This document shows positions 34,057-43,932 of a stretch of DNA of 64,000 bases, piece by piece. The position numbers and the translations under genes were made by a program. The number at the start of each line of letters is the position of its first letter. The first letter of the stretch is position 1. Origin of the DNA: Fidelibacterota bacterium (GTDB taxonomy: Bacteria; Fidelibacterota; UBA8477; JABMPR01); the NCBI GenBank assembly GCA_024278595.1, contig JAJRSW010000068.1, forward strand, positions 1 to 64,000, in the 5' to 3' direction. The notes under the pieces are model-generated. The model ran no database searches, was not told where the DNA came from, and saw nothing but the letters and a program-made list of their open reading frames with translations.

Positions 34057-36504
34057 TTAATCCTGGTACTCAATCCTCTCGATCAAACCATCTCTAAGAT
34101 ACAGCCAAAGCTCTACACTCTCCGGTCGCGGGTAGACCCAAAGCTCATATTCACCCTCTTTGAACCGACGTTCGGGCGGACCAACGTAGCGAGCGATAAT
34201 GGAGCCTTGCATGCCTAGTTGGGGTGTAAATTTTTCAGGATCCAGACCAGCCACATCATCCAATAGATTGTCCAGAGCCAGGCGCTTTAATGGCTCGATC
34301 TGTAGTTCCTCTGCCCGTACCATAGCCTGTTTCAGATCCGAGAGATGTTCATCAACAATATCTGCCAGGACGGGATTGAGCTTTTTTGCATCCCGCATGG
34401 ATTCGTAAACCATTTGCCGGTCTTCTTTTAGAATACCCTCATTGGCATCATCCAGTCGGCCATCACCGATCTTTTGACGCAGCTCTGCCGTTACCATCTT
34501 GTAGCGGTCAGTATTACTGTCGGCTTTCTTTAACCAGAATAGACTGCGTTGAAAAACGCCGGATTGATATAGAATAGTGGCCCGAATGATATAGGATCGA
34601 GCCAGCAGTACCTGCGCGATCTGAAACGAAGTTGGATCACTTTTAAGAGCCAGCAGGATCAGATCCTCAGCACTTTCATAATCAAGATTATTCAGCGCTG
34701 TACCGGCTCTCATCAAGGCCTGATCAGTCAGGCGGATCTTCATCTCACTCACAGCCCTGGCAACTTCCGCCCCTGGTGGCGTCTCACCCTGCTCGATCAA
34801 AGCCAGGGCGTTGGCCAGGTTGCCCCTGGTCAAGATCGTATCCACATCGCGATAGTAGCGGGTCACCAGTGAATCTTCGATCATCTGTTTTTGCAGGAGG
34901 ATCGTTTTTCGGTTGTGATGATCAGGGTACAGCTTCAGCATTTCATGCTGGAGCTCCAATGCCCGGGTATAGTTTTTCTTTTTGAATTCAGAATGAGCTT
35001 TAAATGCTGCATTGGAATTACCGCCAAAAATGAGACCGATGTCCAGGGAGATGATCGGTTGACTCAGGTCAATATATGTGATGGGCAGGATCTCAGCTGG
35101 ATTGACTGCAGACACATTTGAACCAGCCATGTCGATCTTAAAGGCTTGGTGATAATAACCGATATTCAACCCGAGATCGACCTTTGAGCTTCCGTCCCCT
35201 TTAAAGGTATAACCTAATCCGGCGCCAAGTTGCCAGGTCATTCCGCTGGCATCAATCAGTCGGTCATTGTTGCCATTTTCATACAGGGTCATGGTGGCGA
35301 ACCCATTCCCTGCGCTGAATTTGGCATGCAGTTTGGGGCCGAGCGGATAAATGAGTTCATGGTTCAAATATAGGTCAATGATCCTGGGGGAAAACCTCAT
35401 CCCCGGGAATATTGCGCTACCGTCTGTTAACTGGCGCGCCCAACGGTTAGGCAATACAGTTCTCTGAAAGGTCTTCCAGTATCGAATGCCCAGGCCACTC
35501 AGAACATCAATGTTAGCTTGTCGGACAAAATGAAAGGGCCAGTTATATTTAAAAAATTGCAGGTCGAAATCTTGAGAGAGGGTTGCCAGGAAGGGGACGC
35601 TGAGACTGGTGCCCGTGCTATCAAATTGCAGGGATGTTCCAGCCTGATAATTGAGCACTCCTGCACCAAAACTCAGGCTGATGAGCCCCAATCTATAGGG
35701 TTCACGGTAGGGTGTGAAGGCTGCATATAAGGCTTCCCCGAATTCTATGCTAAATTTTAGATCAGGAGTACTGAAGGCAATGGTTTGGATGGGAGAAACT
35801 GCTCCGGCCGACCCATCAGCCAACTTCAGGGCTTCCTCTTGAACAGTCAGATCAAAGCTGCGCAGTGAGTAGCCCAGATCAAGGCCGATGCGAATCCGTT
35901 CTCCAACTCGGCCCAGCAAAGTTGTTTTCCAACCCAGGCCAAAATGCAGCCCCAAACCATTTGACTCAAGCAGGCGAATGCCCGCTGCATTCTTGTAGAG
36001 TGTTAAATGGGTAAGGCCGGCGGCCAGGCTGGCACTTACCGTACCCCGTCTGCTGTAATCATAGCTAAAATGGTTATCCAGGTAGAATTCCCTGATTAAA
36101 GCGTTCATGCTAAACCCATTTATCACGGTGTTATTCAATTCGAAGTTCACAGGATAATTTGGCGAAAGTTCAACGGTGCCCAATTGATTGAATACGGAAT
36201 ATCCCAAACTGGAATAAGCCCCCATTTTTGAAGGGGCGAATAAATGATCCCACCACCGGTATCGAACCAGTTCCAGATCCAGTGTAAGGGCTACTCCGCG
36301 CATGGTATCCTGAATGGTCCATCCAGAGGGACTGGAATTAATTTGAGGGTTTATGGTGGGAATCAAGGAATAATATGAGATTCCTCCGCTTACAGCAGGG
36401 AGGGGGATGAGCCAGGGGTTCTGGATGGGTACTTGCTGGGCGAAACCGAATACTGCCAGGAATAGCCCCGAAATAAACACTTGCTTGAAAACACGGTTAA
36501 CCAT
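34057..36504 (-). CDS. Predicted outer-membrane barrel protein with a TPR-like helical C-terminus
   Basis: Signal peptide (MVNRVFKQVFISGLFLAVFGFAQQ). Residues of about 30-490 are amphipathic beta strands with aromatic girdles (GISYYSLIPTI, RYRWWDHLF, LGLHFGLGWKTTLLGRVGERI, GLGYTFKGDGSSKVDLGLNIGYYHQAF), consistent with a PorV/OmpA-sized barrel. From about 500 the chain becomes helical with TPR-like repeats (AAFKAHSEFKKKNYTRALELQHEML, ALMRAGTALNNLDYESAEDLILLAL), and ends with a small compact domain (RRFKEGEYELWVYPRPESVELW). This barrel-plus-helical fusion is not one I can name. Single gene with a divergent or separate promoter above 36504. Confidence 0.7.
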   Translation of the reverse strand: MVNRVFKQVFISGLFLAVFGFAQQVPIQNPWLIPLPAVSGGISYYSLIPTINPQINSSPSGWTIQDTMRGVALTLDLELVRYRWWDHLFAPSKMGAYSSLGYSVFNQLGTVELSPNYPVNFELNNTVINGFSMNALIREFYLDNHFSYDYSRRGTVSASLAAGLTHLTLYKNAAGIRLLESNGLGLHFGLGWKTTLLGRVGERIRIGLDLGYSLRSFDLTVQEEALKLADGSAGAVSPIQTIAFSTPDLKFSIEFGEALYAAFTPYREPYRLGLISLSFGAGVLNYQAGTSLQFDSTGTSLSVPFLATLSQDFDLQFFKYNWPFHFVRQANIDVLSGLGIRYWKTFQRTVLPNRWARQLTDGSAIFPGMRFSPRIIDLYLNHELIYPLGPKLHAKFSAGNGFATMTLYENGNNDRLIDASGMTWQLGAGLGYTFKGDGSSKVDLGLNIGYYHQAFKIDMAGSNVSAVNPAEILPITYIDLSQPIISLDIGLIFGGNSNAAFKAHSEFKKKNYTRALELQHEMLKLYPDHHNRKTILLQKQMIEDSLVTRYYRDVDTILTRGNLANALALIEQGETPPGAEVARAVSEMKIRLTDQALMRAGTALNNLDYESAEDLILLALKSDPTSFQIAQVLLARSYIIRATILYQSGVFQRSLFWLKKADSNTDRYKMVTAELRQKIGDGRLDDANEGILKEDRQMVYESMRDAKKLNPVLADIVDEHLSDLKQAMVRAEELQIEPLKRLALDNLLDDVAGLDPEKFTPQLGMQGSIIARYVGPPERRFKEGEYELWVYPRPESVELWLYLRDGLIERIEYQD

Positions 36505-36640
36505 AGCACTGAAAGTAGCGCTGAGCCCTGTTACTCAAAAGCCCAAATTGACAATTGTCGCGCCGTAGCGTATGGAAAATTCCGACTGCAGCGGAACAAC
36601 GGCCCTCCACCATCACATGATGATCTCAGAGAGAGCGGGT

Positions 36641-37213
36641 TTATTTGGTGGCGGGTTTAATCTGGATCGACCGGGTGTAAATATAATCCCCGGTTTTTTT
36701 CCTATTCCCATTGGCTGCGTTAAATGCGAAATAGAACTCAGCAATAGCCGCGCTGCTGTCAGGGGCTTTCCATTGAATTTTCCAGGTCGGAGATTCGCCC
36801 TTTTTTGGACCAGTGATCCCTTTCAGGGTATGAGTAAGATATTGACGATCGGTCTTTGATTTGTAGCGGGCATTGTCCAGGAGTCGGGTTTCATGACCCT
36901 CAACGGTCAGTAAGGTTCCCAGGGCTTTACCCTGAGTGTCAGCCACTGTTGCTTGAAAGCCAAACTTTTTTGCACCGGTCTGTTCCAGGCGTAGGGCTAT
37001 TTCGTAGATTTCGTTGGGGATATAAACCTCAGGGAGTCCCTCAATAAATATTTTGGCCTGATCAGTATTTAGATCATTGGTGGCATGACACTTACTGGTG
37101 TTGCAGGTTCGGTCTCCTGGTGCACCTGAGGCCATGGGTGGAGACCCCTTCTTCTTTGCCTGGAGATTAATTGATAGTATAAGTACCAAACCGAATATAG
37201 CAATAAAACGCAT
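36641..37213 (-). CDS. Choice-of-anchor-V-like secreted protein
   Basis: Signal peptide (MRFIAIFGLVLILSINLQAKKK), then GAPGDRTCNTSKCHA, the short Cys-rich entry to this domain type, and a reeler-like beta domain (IPNEIYEIALRLEQTGAKKFGFQATVADTQGKALG ... WKIQWKAPDSSAAIAEFYFAFNAANGNRKKTGD). In family members a CxxC-H or longer CH motif suggests heme or metal binding; here it is CNTSKCH (four residues between the Cys), an atypical spacing. Strong ribosome site (GAAAGGAAAT). Function unknown. Confidence 0.75.
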   Translation of the reverse strand: MRFIAIFGLVLILSINLQAKKKGSPPMASGAPGDRTCNTSKCHATNDLNTDQAKIFIEGLPEVYIPNEIYEIALRLEQTGAKKFGFQATVADTQGKALGTLLTVEGHETRLLDNARYKSKTDRQYLTHTLKGITGPKKGESPTWKIQWKAPDSSAAIAEFYFAFNAANGNRKKTGDYIYTRSIQIKPATK

Positions 37214-37278
37214 AATATTTCCTTTCGAACAATTAGTTGTTAAGGGAAAGTAAGCGGGATGTTAGCGGATAAAACAGA

Positions 37279-37305
37279 AAACCCCGCTGGGAGGCGGGGT
37301 TTTGA
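37279..37305 (-). terminator. Terminator before the TPR lipoprotein gene (downstream in minus strand)
   Basis: AAACCCCGC / GCGGGGTTT with a short loop. On the minus strand it follows the TPR gene stop and runs into TTTTCTGTTTT. Confidence 0.75.
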
Positions 37306-37325
37306 AGGTCTGAAAAGGAATCGGT

Positions 37326-38375
37326 TTACTTGAGACTTTTTTCGATCTTTTCCATGGTCTTGAACTTCTCAGATTTGGTACCATGGTTATGATAGTAGGC
37401 CATTTTCAGCTCATGGACCACATCCAGTGATTCTGGCGTCAACTCAAAAGCTAATTCAAGATATTTCTCAGCTTCAGTGAAGTCCTTCATGCGACCATAG
37501 GCCAGACCGGCGTTAAATAGACCATCTACTTCAAGGGGAGAGAGCTCAGTTACTCTAATAAACTCATTGGCGGCATCCTGCCATTTTTCCTGCTGAAAAT
37601 AAAGCACACCTAAATTGTAGTGTAGGTCAGTATTTTCAGGATCAGCTTTGATGGCCTCCAAATAGGCTTCAGATGCTCTGTCTTTTTCACCTTTGGCATC
37701 GTAAACAAAGGCGATCTGCTTAATTGCATTGAGGTTGGTGGGGTCTACTTCCAAGGCCTTGTTCAAGTACACAAGTGCGTCATCATATTCACTATCGCGG
37801 AAAAAGATGTTACCTAGATTTACCAGGGAAGTGATGTCTGTCGGGTTTTTTTCAGTTGCCAGGATCATGAATTCTTTACCCTTGGCAAAATCTTCTTTGA
37901 ATAGATAGACCTGAGCCATGGTGCTGTAAGCCTCAGGTTTTGCAGGGTTGAGCAGGATACAATTTTCGAAAGCCTGGATCGTGCTGTTGAAAACTTTTTC
38001 GGCATCTATTGCGGTTCCATTGATCAGCCCGTTATAGCCATTGGCACCCTGGTTAAAGTTATCAACCCAGTATTTTTCACGAGCCTGTTTGATCTTATCA
38101 GCGAATTTTGGGCCAATAGCTTCGGACATGCTCAGGTATTGGGCCACTTTATCCCAGGACTTGTTCCTGGAATAGATCTCAACAGCCAGCAAATAGGAAG
38201 GCTCAGGATTGATCGACTCTTTCTCAGCAGCCAGGAGTAGCATCTCTTCAGCTTTAGCATAATTTTTCTGCTGCAGGTATACTTTGGCAGAGGTCATGTC
38301 GGTGGAATCACATCCCAGGATTGAGAGCAGCAAGAGCCCCACAACCCAGACCAACAGATTTCTTGACAGTTTCAT
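37326..38375 (-). CDS. TPR-repeat lipoprotein
   Basis: The ATG at 38375 has AAAGGAG at ideal spacing; the 30 residues before it in the ORF track are spurious. Signal peptide with lipobox (MKLSRNLLVWVVGLLLLSILGC) and Cys acylation expected. The mature protein holds about eight tetratricopeptide repeats (for example DITSLVNLGNIFFRDSEYDDALVYLNKALEVDPTNLNAIKQIAFVYDAKGEKDRA). Such lipoproteins act as scaffolds in the periplasm or at the outer membrane; its partner is not evident. A terminator follows. Confidence 0.88.
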   Translation of the reverse strand: MKLSRNLLVWVVGLLLLSILGCDSTDMTSAKVYLQQKNYAKAEEMLLLAAEKESINPEPSYLLAVEIYSRNKSWDKVAQYLSMSEAIGPKFADKIKQAREKYWVDNFNQGANGYNGLINGTAIDAEKVFNSTIQAFENCILLNPAKPEAYSTMAQVYLFKEDFAKGKEFMILATEKNPTDITSLVNLGNIFFRDSEYDDALVYLNKALEVDPTNLNAIKQIAFVYDAKGEKDRASEAYLEAIKADPENTDLHYNLGVLYFQQEKWQDAANEFIRVTELSPLEVDGLFNAGLAYGRMKDFTEAEKYLELAFELTPESLDVVHELKMAYYHNHGTKSEKFKTMEKIEKSLK

Positions 38376-38614
38376 TGAATCTCCTTTTACGAATTTAGCG
38401 GTATTTCTGACAGTCATTCTCATGCAGCCGCAAATATATCCGACCAGCCTGCCCAAGGCAACCATTTCACAGGCTTCCTTACAAGATTATGACATAGATC
38501 CGCCAGCTTTTAAAAGGATTGGATTTTGGGGTAGAAATGAGATATTTATGCCCTGGTGTCATGATACAATGCAACGAATAACTATATATTAATTACAATT
38601 CGGGAATCTGATGC

Positions 38615-39415
38615 ATGCCAAAAGTTGATGGCCAATCTGTGACATTTGCGATTCTTACAGATATTCATGGGAATATATTTGCTCTGGATAAAGCGTTAGA
38701 AATTATTGAACGGCATAAAAATGTGGATCGCATCATTTGTCTTGGCGATAATTTCTCACTGGGGTCATCACCGATGGCCGTCTTAAAGAAATTGCAGCAG
38801 TTGAAAAAGAATACGGTGTTTATTCGTGGCAATCATGATCGCTACCTGGTGGAAGGTATCTGGAACTATGATCGACCCACCATTGAGGGCATGGATCCCG
38901 ATGATCCGGTTTGCATTGATATTATTGCCAATGAGAAATGGACCGCCGAACAGTTGGGTGATGCAGGACTGAAATTCATTCGAAATATGAAAATGTCCTA
39001 TTTTGTGAGTATCCATGGTACCTATATAGATTTTACACATGCCTGGTTTGGTCGTGATGAGCTGCCACCGACCCTGGAAGAAGCCAAGAAATGGCGGGAT
39101 CATGAGCAGAAAAAGCATTCTCAGGCCAGTCGTTTCATCTTTGTCCATGGTCACACTCACATTCCCCGGAATGAATATTTTGGAAATTTACAGGTTTTCT
39201 GCCAAGGTTCCACTGGTCTACCCTTTGATGAAGATCAACATGGTGCAGTAGCTTTTCTAAAGATCCGAGGCGATTCCATCGATCTGGACGTGAATCGTTT
39301 TGTATATGATCACCAGGCAGCCATGAACCACCTGGAAGAAGTAAAACCACCGTTTTATCGGAATTTATGCTCCACCATCAAATATGCTGGTATCCGCAAC
39401 GACCTGGTAGAATAA
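38615..39415 (+). CDS. Metallophosphoesterase (calcineurin-like)
   Basis: Family motifs in order: D-x-H in LTDIHGNIFAL, GD in CLGDNFSLGSSP, GNHD in IRGNHDRYLV, a late His (FTHAWFG) and GHxH in VHGHTHIPRN. Length 266 fits small cytosolic phosphoesterases of the YfcE/DUF2437-like group. The start could be the ATG at 38615; a TG-rich spacer and no strong Shine-Dalgarno precede it. Substrate unknown. Confidence 0.88.
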   Translation: MPKVDGQSVTFAILTDIHGNIFALDKALEIIERHKNVDRIICLGDNFSLGSSPMAVLKKLQQLKKNTVFIRGNHDRYLVEGIWNYDRPTIEGMDPDDPVCIDIIANEKWTAEQLGDAGLKFIRNMKMSYFVSIHGTYIDFTHAWFGRDELPPTLEEAKKWRDHEQKKHSQASRFIFVHGHTHIPRNEYFGNLQVFCQGSTGLPFDEDQHGAVAFLKIRGDSIDLDVNRFVYDHQAAMNHLEEVKPPFYRNLCSTIKYAGIRNDLVE

Positions 39416-39492
39416 CTTTTTAGCCCACTCCTGGAATTACTTCGATTTTGCTGATCATTTTTTAGCGACTACGCTGCTTTTTCATATATTGT

Positions 39493-39529
39493 CTTCGTGA
39501 CTTAGTGGCTATTAATTATTCAGGTTAGC
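39493..39529 (-). repeat. Fragment of repeat family A
   Basis: The minus strand reads GCTAACCTGAATAATTAATAGCC..., matching the left end of family A copies at 53473 and 57162. It overlaps the last codons of the adjacent glycosyltransferase gene. Confidence 0.7.
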
Positions 39530-40363
39530 TTCAGTCTGTAGTCGGTCCCGGTACTGGTTCTGCTTGTCCAGATAACGTTCAGCAAGTTCTGGATTGTCAC
39601 GTTTGCGGGCACCCTCGGCAACGATACCACATTTGAAAACCAGTTCCTCGATGAGGGATTTCTTCCAGTCGGAGTTGAGCTTACTCTCCAGGTGCTTTTC
39701 CATGGCAGTAATGCGAAAGCGATCCATACCCCAGTATTTTTTGCTTAATTGATCTTCGTGACCGCCATAGCGCGTTACTAATTTTTTGTCCAGGAATCCA
39801 ATTTCATAAAAAGGCGCGATTCTAAGCCAGAGATCATAATCTTCGCAAGCCATAAGGTGCGGATCAAAAGCACCAACTTTTTGGAACACCCCTTTATGAA
39901 TAATAACCGCGCTGGGGCTTATGATACACCTGGGTAAACAAGCTTCAAAGATCCACCCGCCCTGTTTGGCGTGCTTTACCATGGGATTTACCCGGACACC
40001 GTTGCGCAGCCAGATCTCATCGCATTGGCTGAGAGCCAGATCTGGATTGGCAGAGTGGAATAGCTTTTGGGTCTCCAGCTTGTGTTTATCCCAACGGTCA
40101 TCCGAATCCAGAAATGCGAGCCACTCGCCGGTGGCCGCTTCGATCCCCACGTTTCGGGAAAAAGAGACGCCTCGATTACTTTCATTGGTGAGAATCTTGA
40201 TCCGGTCCTCGTATTCCAGCAGAATCTCGGCCGTGGCATCATCAGAGCAATCGTCAACCACGATAATTTCCAGCGCCGGCAGCGTTTGACGCATAACTGA
40301 GATCATAGCCCGTTCAATGGTGCGGGCCCGATTGTAAGTGGGGATGATCACTGAAATGTTCAT
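39512..40363 (-). CDS. Glycosyltransferase family 2
   Basis: A soluble GT-A transferase: ISVIIPTYNRARTIERAMISVM, IIVVDDCSDDAT, SFSRNVGIEAATGEWLAFLDSDDRW (the DxD-equivalent), CEDYDLWLRIA as the catalytic acid segment, and a C-terminal helical tail. No membrane helix. It overlaps the following nucleosidase-like gene by 4 bases (ATGA). The last codons (NLNN-stop) are encoded by the inserted family A repeat fragment, so the original C-terminus may have been longer. Confidence 0.88.
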   Translation of the reverse strand: MNISVIIPTYNRARTIERAMISVMRQTLPALEIIVVDDCSDDATAEILLEYEDRIKILTNESNRGVSFSRNVGIEAATGEWLAFLDSDDRWDKHKLETQKLFHSANPDLALSQCDEIWLRNGVRVNPMVKHAKQGGWIFEACLPRCIISPSAVIIHKGVFQKVGAFDPHLMACEDYDLWLRIAPFYEIGFLDKKLVTRYGGHEDQLSKKYWGMDRFRITAMEKHLESKLNSDWKKSLIEELVFKCGIVAEGARKRDNPELAERYLDKQNQYRDRLQTEANLNN

Positions 40364-40980
40364 GCCTTTATTTTCGGCCGTTTAAGCAAGTTATTCAATA
40401 AATAATTCTGCAGCTTGTGTGATGCCTGAAGGTAATTGCGGCGGAAATCCTTAGCTGCTGATATACCCGCCCGATCAGAAATACAACGCAAGGCTAGCAG
40501 GGGTAGCTGATGGATCAGACAGAACTCAGCTACGGCATACGATTCCATATCAACCGCTCCAGCACCACTCCCCATGATCAAATTCCGGGAGCTCTCATCA
40601 GTCACCGCCTCGGCACTACTAAAAAATGGCGTAATTTTCACTTCAGGCAGGGCTGGATCACTAAAAAGTTCCAACACGATGGGCTCCTTATCCCGGGCCA
40701 GAAACCTGTGGCACTGAACCAGGGATTGGACGGCGAGTCCATCGTCCAGAGAGCCACTAACACCCCAATGAATTACCCGGTTATAGATGGATACATCTGT
40801 GAGCTTATTCAGAATGGTTCGGGTGTTTTTCAACCCGATACCGGTCCTGAGGAGATCGTGATCATGATTAAGTTCGACCTGATCCAGCTCAGGTTGGCGG
40901 GGAATTTTAGCTGGCGGTGGAAAATGTTGTTTCACAATTCCCGCTTCTGACCTCAAGGCATGAATAAGTAGGGTTTTCAC
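40360..40980 (-). CDS. Nucleoside phosphorylase/nucleosidase-like protein (PNP_UDP_1 family)
   Basis: 206 residues. VIHWGVSGSLDDGL, the GxGAGAVDMESYAVAEFC block, with its purine-site MES, and ALRCISDRAG, where the family has the catalytic Asp, place it with MTA/SAH nucleosidase or futalosine-hydrolase-type enzymes. The N-terminal half is shorter and diverged, with no clear GIG phosphate loop other than RTGIGLKNT. Substrate cannot be told. Overlaps the glycosyltransferase gene by 4 bases. Confidence 0.7.
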   Translation of the reverse strand: MKTLLIHALRSEAGIVKQHFPPPAKIPRQPELDQVELNHDHDLLRTGIGLKNTRTILNKLTDVSIYNRVIHWGVSGSLDDGLAVQSLVQCHRFLARDKEPIVLELFSDPALPEVKITPFFSSAEAVTDESSRNLIMGSGAGAVDMESYAVAEFCLIHQLPLLALRCISDRAGISAAKDFRRNYLQASHKLQNYLLNNLLKRPKIKA

Positions 40981-41223
40981 GTTGAAATCTAGACCTGCGG
41001 CAACAAAATCCTCATATTAATTCACTTTCCATAGTTTTCTTGCTTGTGTTCTGAAGGCTTTACGTCTATTTGTGACCCATTGAAAATTCGAGTATGAGTC
41101 GCTTGAAATTACTGGTAAGTAGGGTAGAGAAATATTTAATTCAACGCATGGACATTCGTCACTCAGACGTGAGACACGATTCAATAAAATTTATATATAG
41201 TGATGTGAAAGGATGATTTGATC

Positions 41224-43932
41224 ATGGCAAAGCATGTATACGCATTTGGCGGGGGCCAGGCTGAAGGAGATGCCTCCTATCGGAACCTGCTCGGTGGTAA
41301 AGGGGCAAACCTGGCTGAGATGAGCGGTCTGGGGATTCCGGTTCCGGCCGGATTCACCATTACAACTGAAGTATGTACTGAATATAATAAAACTGGCCAG
41401 GATCAGACGGTCGCTTTGATCAAGTCCGAAGTGGAAGAAGCCATCCGGAAAACTGAGACTATCATGGGTGCCAAATTTGGTGACCCGGAGAATCCCCTAC
41501 TGATCTCCGTTCGTTCCGGGTCCCGAGTCTCCATGCCAGGTATGATGGACACCGTTCTGAACCTGGGACTAAATGATACTGCCGTGGAAGCTCTGGCGAA
41601 AAAAGCCGGTAATGATCGCTTTGCCTGGGATTCATACCGTCGTTTTGTCCAGATGTATGGTGATGTTGTGCTGGGTATGAAACCAGAGTCCAAAGAAGAT
41701 ATTGATCCCTTTGAAGCCATCATGGAAGCGCTTAAAGAAACCCGTGGTCTTGAACTGGATACGGAGTTCACTGTTGAAGATCTTAAAAGTCTCGTAATAA
41801 AATTCAAAACTGCCGTTACCCAAAAAACAGGCAAAGAATTTCCGGATGATCCCTGGGACCAACTCTGGGGAGCAGTTATGGCTGTGTTTGATTCATGGGA
41901 AACCCCGCGGGCTATTTATTACCGTAAAATGAATAAGATCCCTGGTGACTGGGGCACCGCAGTCAATGTCCAGGCCATGGTCTTTGGGAACATGGGTGAC
42001 AATTCGGGAACAGGTGTTGCTTTTACCCGTGATGCTGGAACGGGCGAGGATGTTTTTAATGGTGAATACTTGATCAATGCCCAGGGTGAGGATGTGGTTG
42101 CTGGTATTCGGACACCGCAGCAGATCACCAAATTAGGCTCAGAACGCTGGGCGGTTCTAGCTGATGTGAGTGAGGCGGATCGGGTTAAACTCTATCCCTC
42201 GCTGGAAGAACTAATGCCTGAGATCTATGCTGAACTGGACGCCATTCAAACCAAGCTTGAAGATCATTACAAAGATATGCAGGACGTTGAGTTCACCATG
42301 CAGGATGGTAAGCTCTGGATGCTCCATACCCGCAGCGGAAAACGAACAGGCGCCGCCATGGTGCGCATTGCCATGGAGATGCTGGACAACGATGAGATCG
42401 ATGAAAAAGACGCCCTGATGCGCGTTGAACCAAACAAATTGGATGAATTGTTACACCCGGTTTTTGATAAGGCGGCCATGGCTTCAGCCAGGTTGCTGAC
42501 CAAAGGTTTGCCGGCCTCTCCTGGGGCAGCAACCGGCCAGTTGGTCTTTTTTGCTGATGAGGCTGACAAGTTTGAAAATACCATCCTCACCAGAATGGAA
42601 ACTTCTCCTGAAGATCTGGAAGGCATGAATATCGCCAACGGAATTCTGACCGCCCGTGGTGGTATGACCTCGCATGCCGCAGTTGTGGCTCGTGGAATGG
42701 GTAAATGTTGTGTGTCCGGTGCCGGCGAATTAAAAATAAACTACAAAACCCGCACCCTTACCACTAATGGTGAGGTCTTTAACGAAGGTGATTGGGTCTC
42801 ACTTAATGGCTCAACCGGTGAAGTATTCCTGGACAAGATCAAGACTATCGATCCTGAGGTCAGTGGTGATTTTGGTAAACTGATGAGCATCACCGACAAA
42901 TATGCCAGGATGTATGTCCGTACCAATGCTGATACCCCACGCGAAAGTCGTATCGCTCGTGAATTCGGGGCAAAGGGTATCGGTCTGTGTCGTACAGAAC
43001 ACATGTTTTTCGAAGGTGACAAGATCGTAGCCATGCGTGAAATGATCCTGGCCAAGGATGTCGCAGGTAGAGAAGCTGCCCTGGAACGACTTTTACCCAT
43101 CCAGCAAAAGGATTTTGAAGGCATTTTTGAGGCCATGCAGGATCTGCCGGTTACGGTTCGTCTCCTGGATCCGCCACTGCATGAGTTTGTACCACACGAT
43201 GAAAAGGGTCAGCAGGAAATGGCTGATGTCATGGGCGTCTCAGTGGCTGACATCCAGGCTAAAGTTGAAGATCTTTCTGAATTCAACCCCATGTTGGGTC
43301 ACCGGGGCTGTCGTTTAGGGAATACCTATCCTGAGATCACAGTTATGCAGACCCGGGCTATTATGGGTGCCGCCTTGGTACTTAAAGCCAAAGGAATTGT
43401 TGCCAAACCGGAGATCATGATCCCGCTCACCGGAACCTTGACTGAGATGAAAATGCAGGAAGATATTGTTAGGGATACCATCAAAACCTTATTCGCTGAA
43501 ATGGGTGATTCCATCGACCACCTGGTTGGTACCATGATCGAAATTCCCAGAGCTGCGTTAACAGCTGATAAGATTGCTACCAGTGCTGAATTTTTCTCAT
43601 TTGGCACGAATGATCTGACCCAGATGACCTTTGGTTATTCTCGAGATGATGCCGGTAAATTTCTGCCGGTATATCTCGAAAAAGGCATCCTGAAGAATGA
43701 TCCCTTCGAAGTCCTTGATCAGGAAGGTGTGGGTCAGTTAGTAGAGATGGCCTGTGAAAAAGGCAAGCAGACACGTCCAGATATCAAATTGGGAATTTGC
43801 GGTGAACATGGTGGTGAACCAAGTTCAATTGAGTTCTGTCATCGGGTTGGCCTGGATTATGTAAGTTGCTCACCTTACAGAGTGCCCATCGCCCGTCTCG
43901 CAGCAGCTCAGGCAGTTATTCGCGAGAATTGA
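41224..43932 (+). CDS. ppdK: Pyruvate, phosphate dikinase
   Basis: Interconverts pyruvate, ATP and phosphate with PEP, AMP and PPi. ATP-grasp N-domain (YRNLLGGKGANLAEMSGLGIPVPAGFTIT, SVRSGSRVSMPGMMDTVLNLGL), phosphohistidine domain (ARGGMTSHAAVVARGMGKCCVSG) and the PEP barrel (LCRTEHMFF, FGTNDLTQMTFGYSRDDAGKF, GICGEHGGEPSS). Length about 902 is standard. The ATG at 41224 is preferred over the ORF-track TTG at 41218; AAAGGATG precedes it. A strong terminator follows, so it is a single-gene unit. Confidence 0.97.
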   Translation: MAKHVYAFGGGQAEGDASYRNLLGGKGANLAEMSGLGIPVPAGFTITTEVCTEYNKTGQDQTVALIKSEVEEAIRKTETIMGAKFGDPENPLLISVRSGSRVSMPGMMDTVLNLGLNDTAVEALAKKAGNDRFAWDSYRRFVQMYGDVVLGMKPESKEDIDPFEAIMEALKETRGLELDTEFTVEDLKSLVIKFKTAVTQKTGKEFPDDPWDQLWGAVMAVFDSWETPRAIYYRKMNKIPGDWGTAVNVQAMVFGNMGDNSGTGVAFTRDAGTGEDVFNGEYLINAQGEDVVAGIRTPQQITKLGSERWAVLADVSEADRVKLYPSLEELMPEIYAELDAIQTKLEDHYKDMQDVEFTMQDGKLWMLHTRSGKRTGAAMVRIAMEMLDNDEIDEKDALMRVEPNKLDELLHPVFDKAAMASARLLTKGLPASPGAATGQLVFFADEADKFENTILTRMETSPEDLEGMNIANGILTARGGMTSHAAVVARGMGKCCVSGAGELKINYKTRTLTTNGEVFNEGDWVSLNGSTGEVFLDKIKTIDPEVSGDFGKLMSITDKYARMYVRTNADTPRESRIAREFGAKGIGLCRTEHMFFEGDKIVAMREMILAKDVAGREAALERLLPIQQKDFEGIFEAMQDLPVTVRLLDPPLHEFVPHDEKGQQEMADVMGVSVADIQAKVEDLSEFNPMLGHRGCRLGNTYPEITVMQTRAIMGAALVLKAKGIVAKPEIMIPLTGTLTEMKMQEDIVRDTIKTLFAEMGDSIDHLVGTMIEIPRAALTADKIATSAEFFSFGTNDLTQMTFGYSRDDAGKFLPVYLEKGILKNDPFEVLDQEGVGQLVEMACEKGKQTRPDIKLGICGEHGGEPSSIEFCHRVGLDYVSCSPYRVPIARLAAAQAVIREN

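Noticed and set aside
41403-43774. Several long antisense ORFs inside ppdK
   Set aside because: They mirror a long, strongly coding gene on the other strand; no independent start signals.
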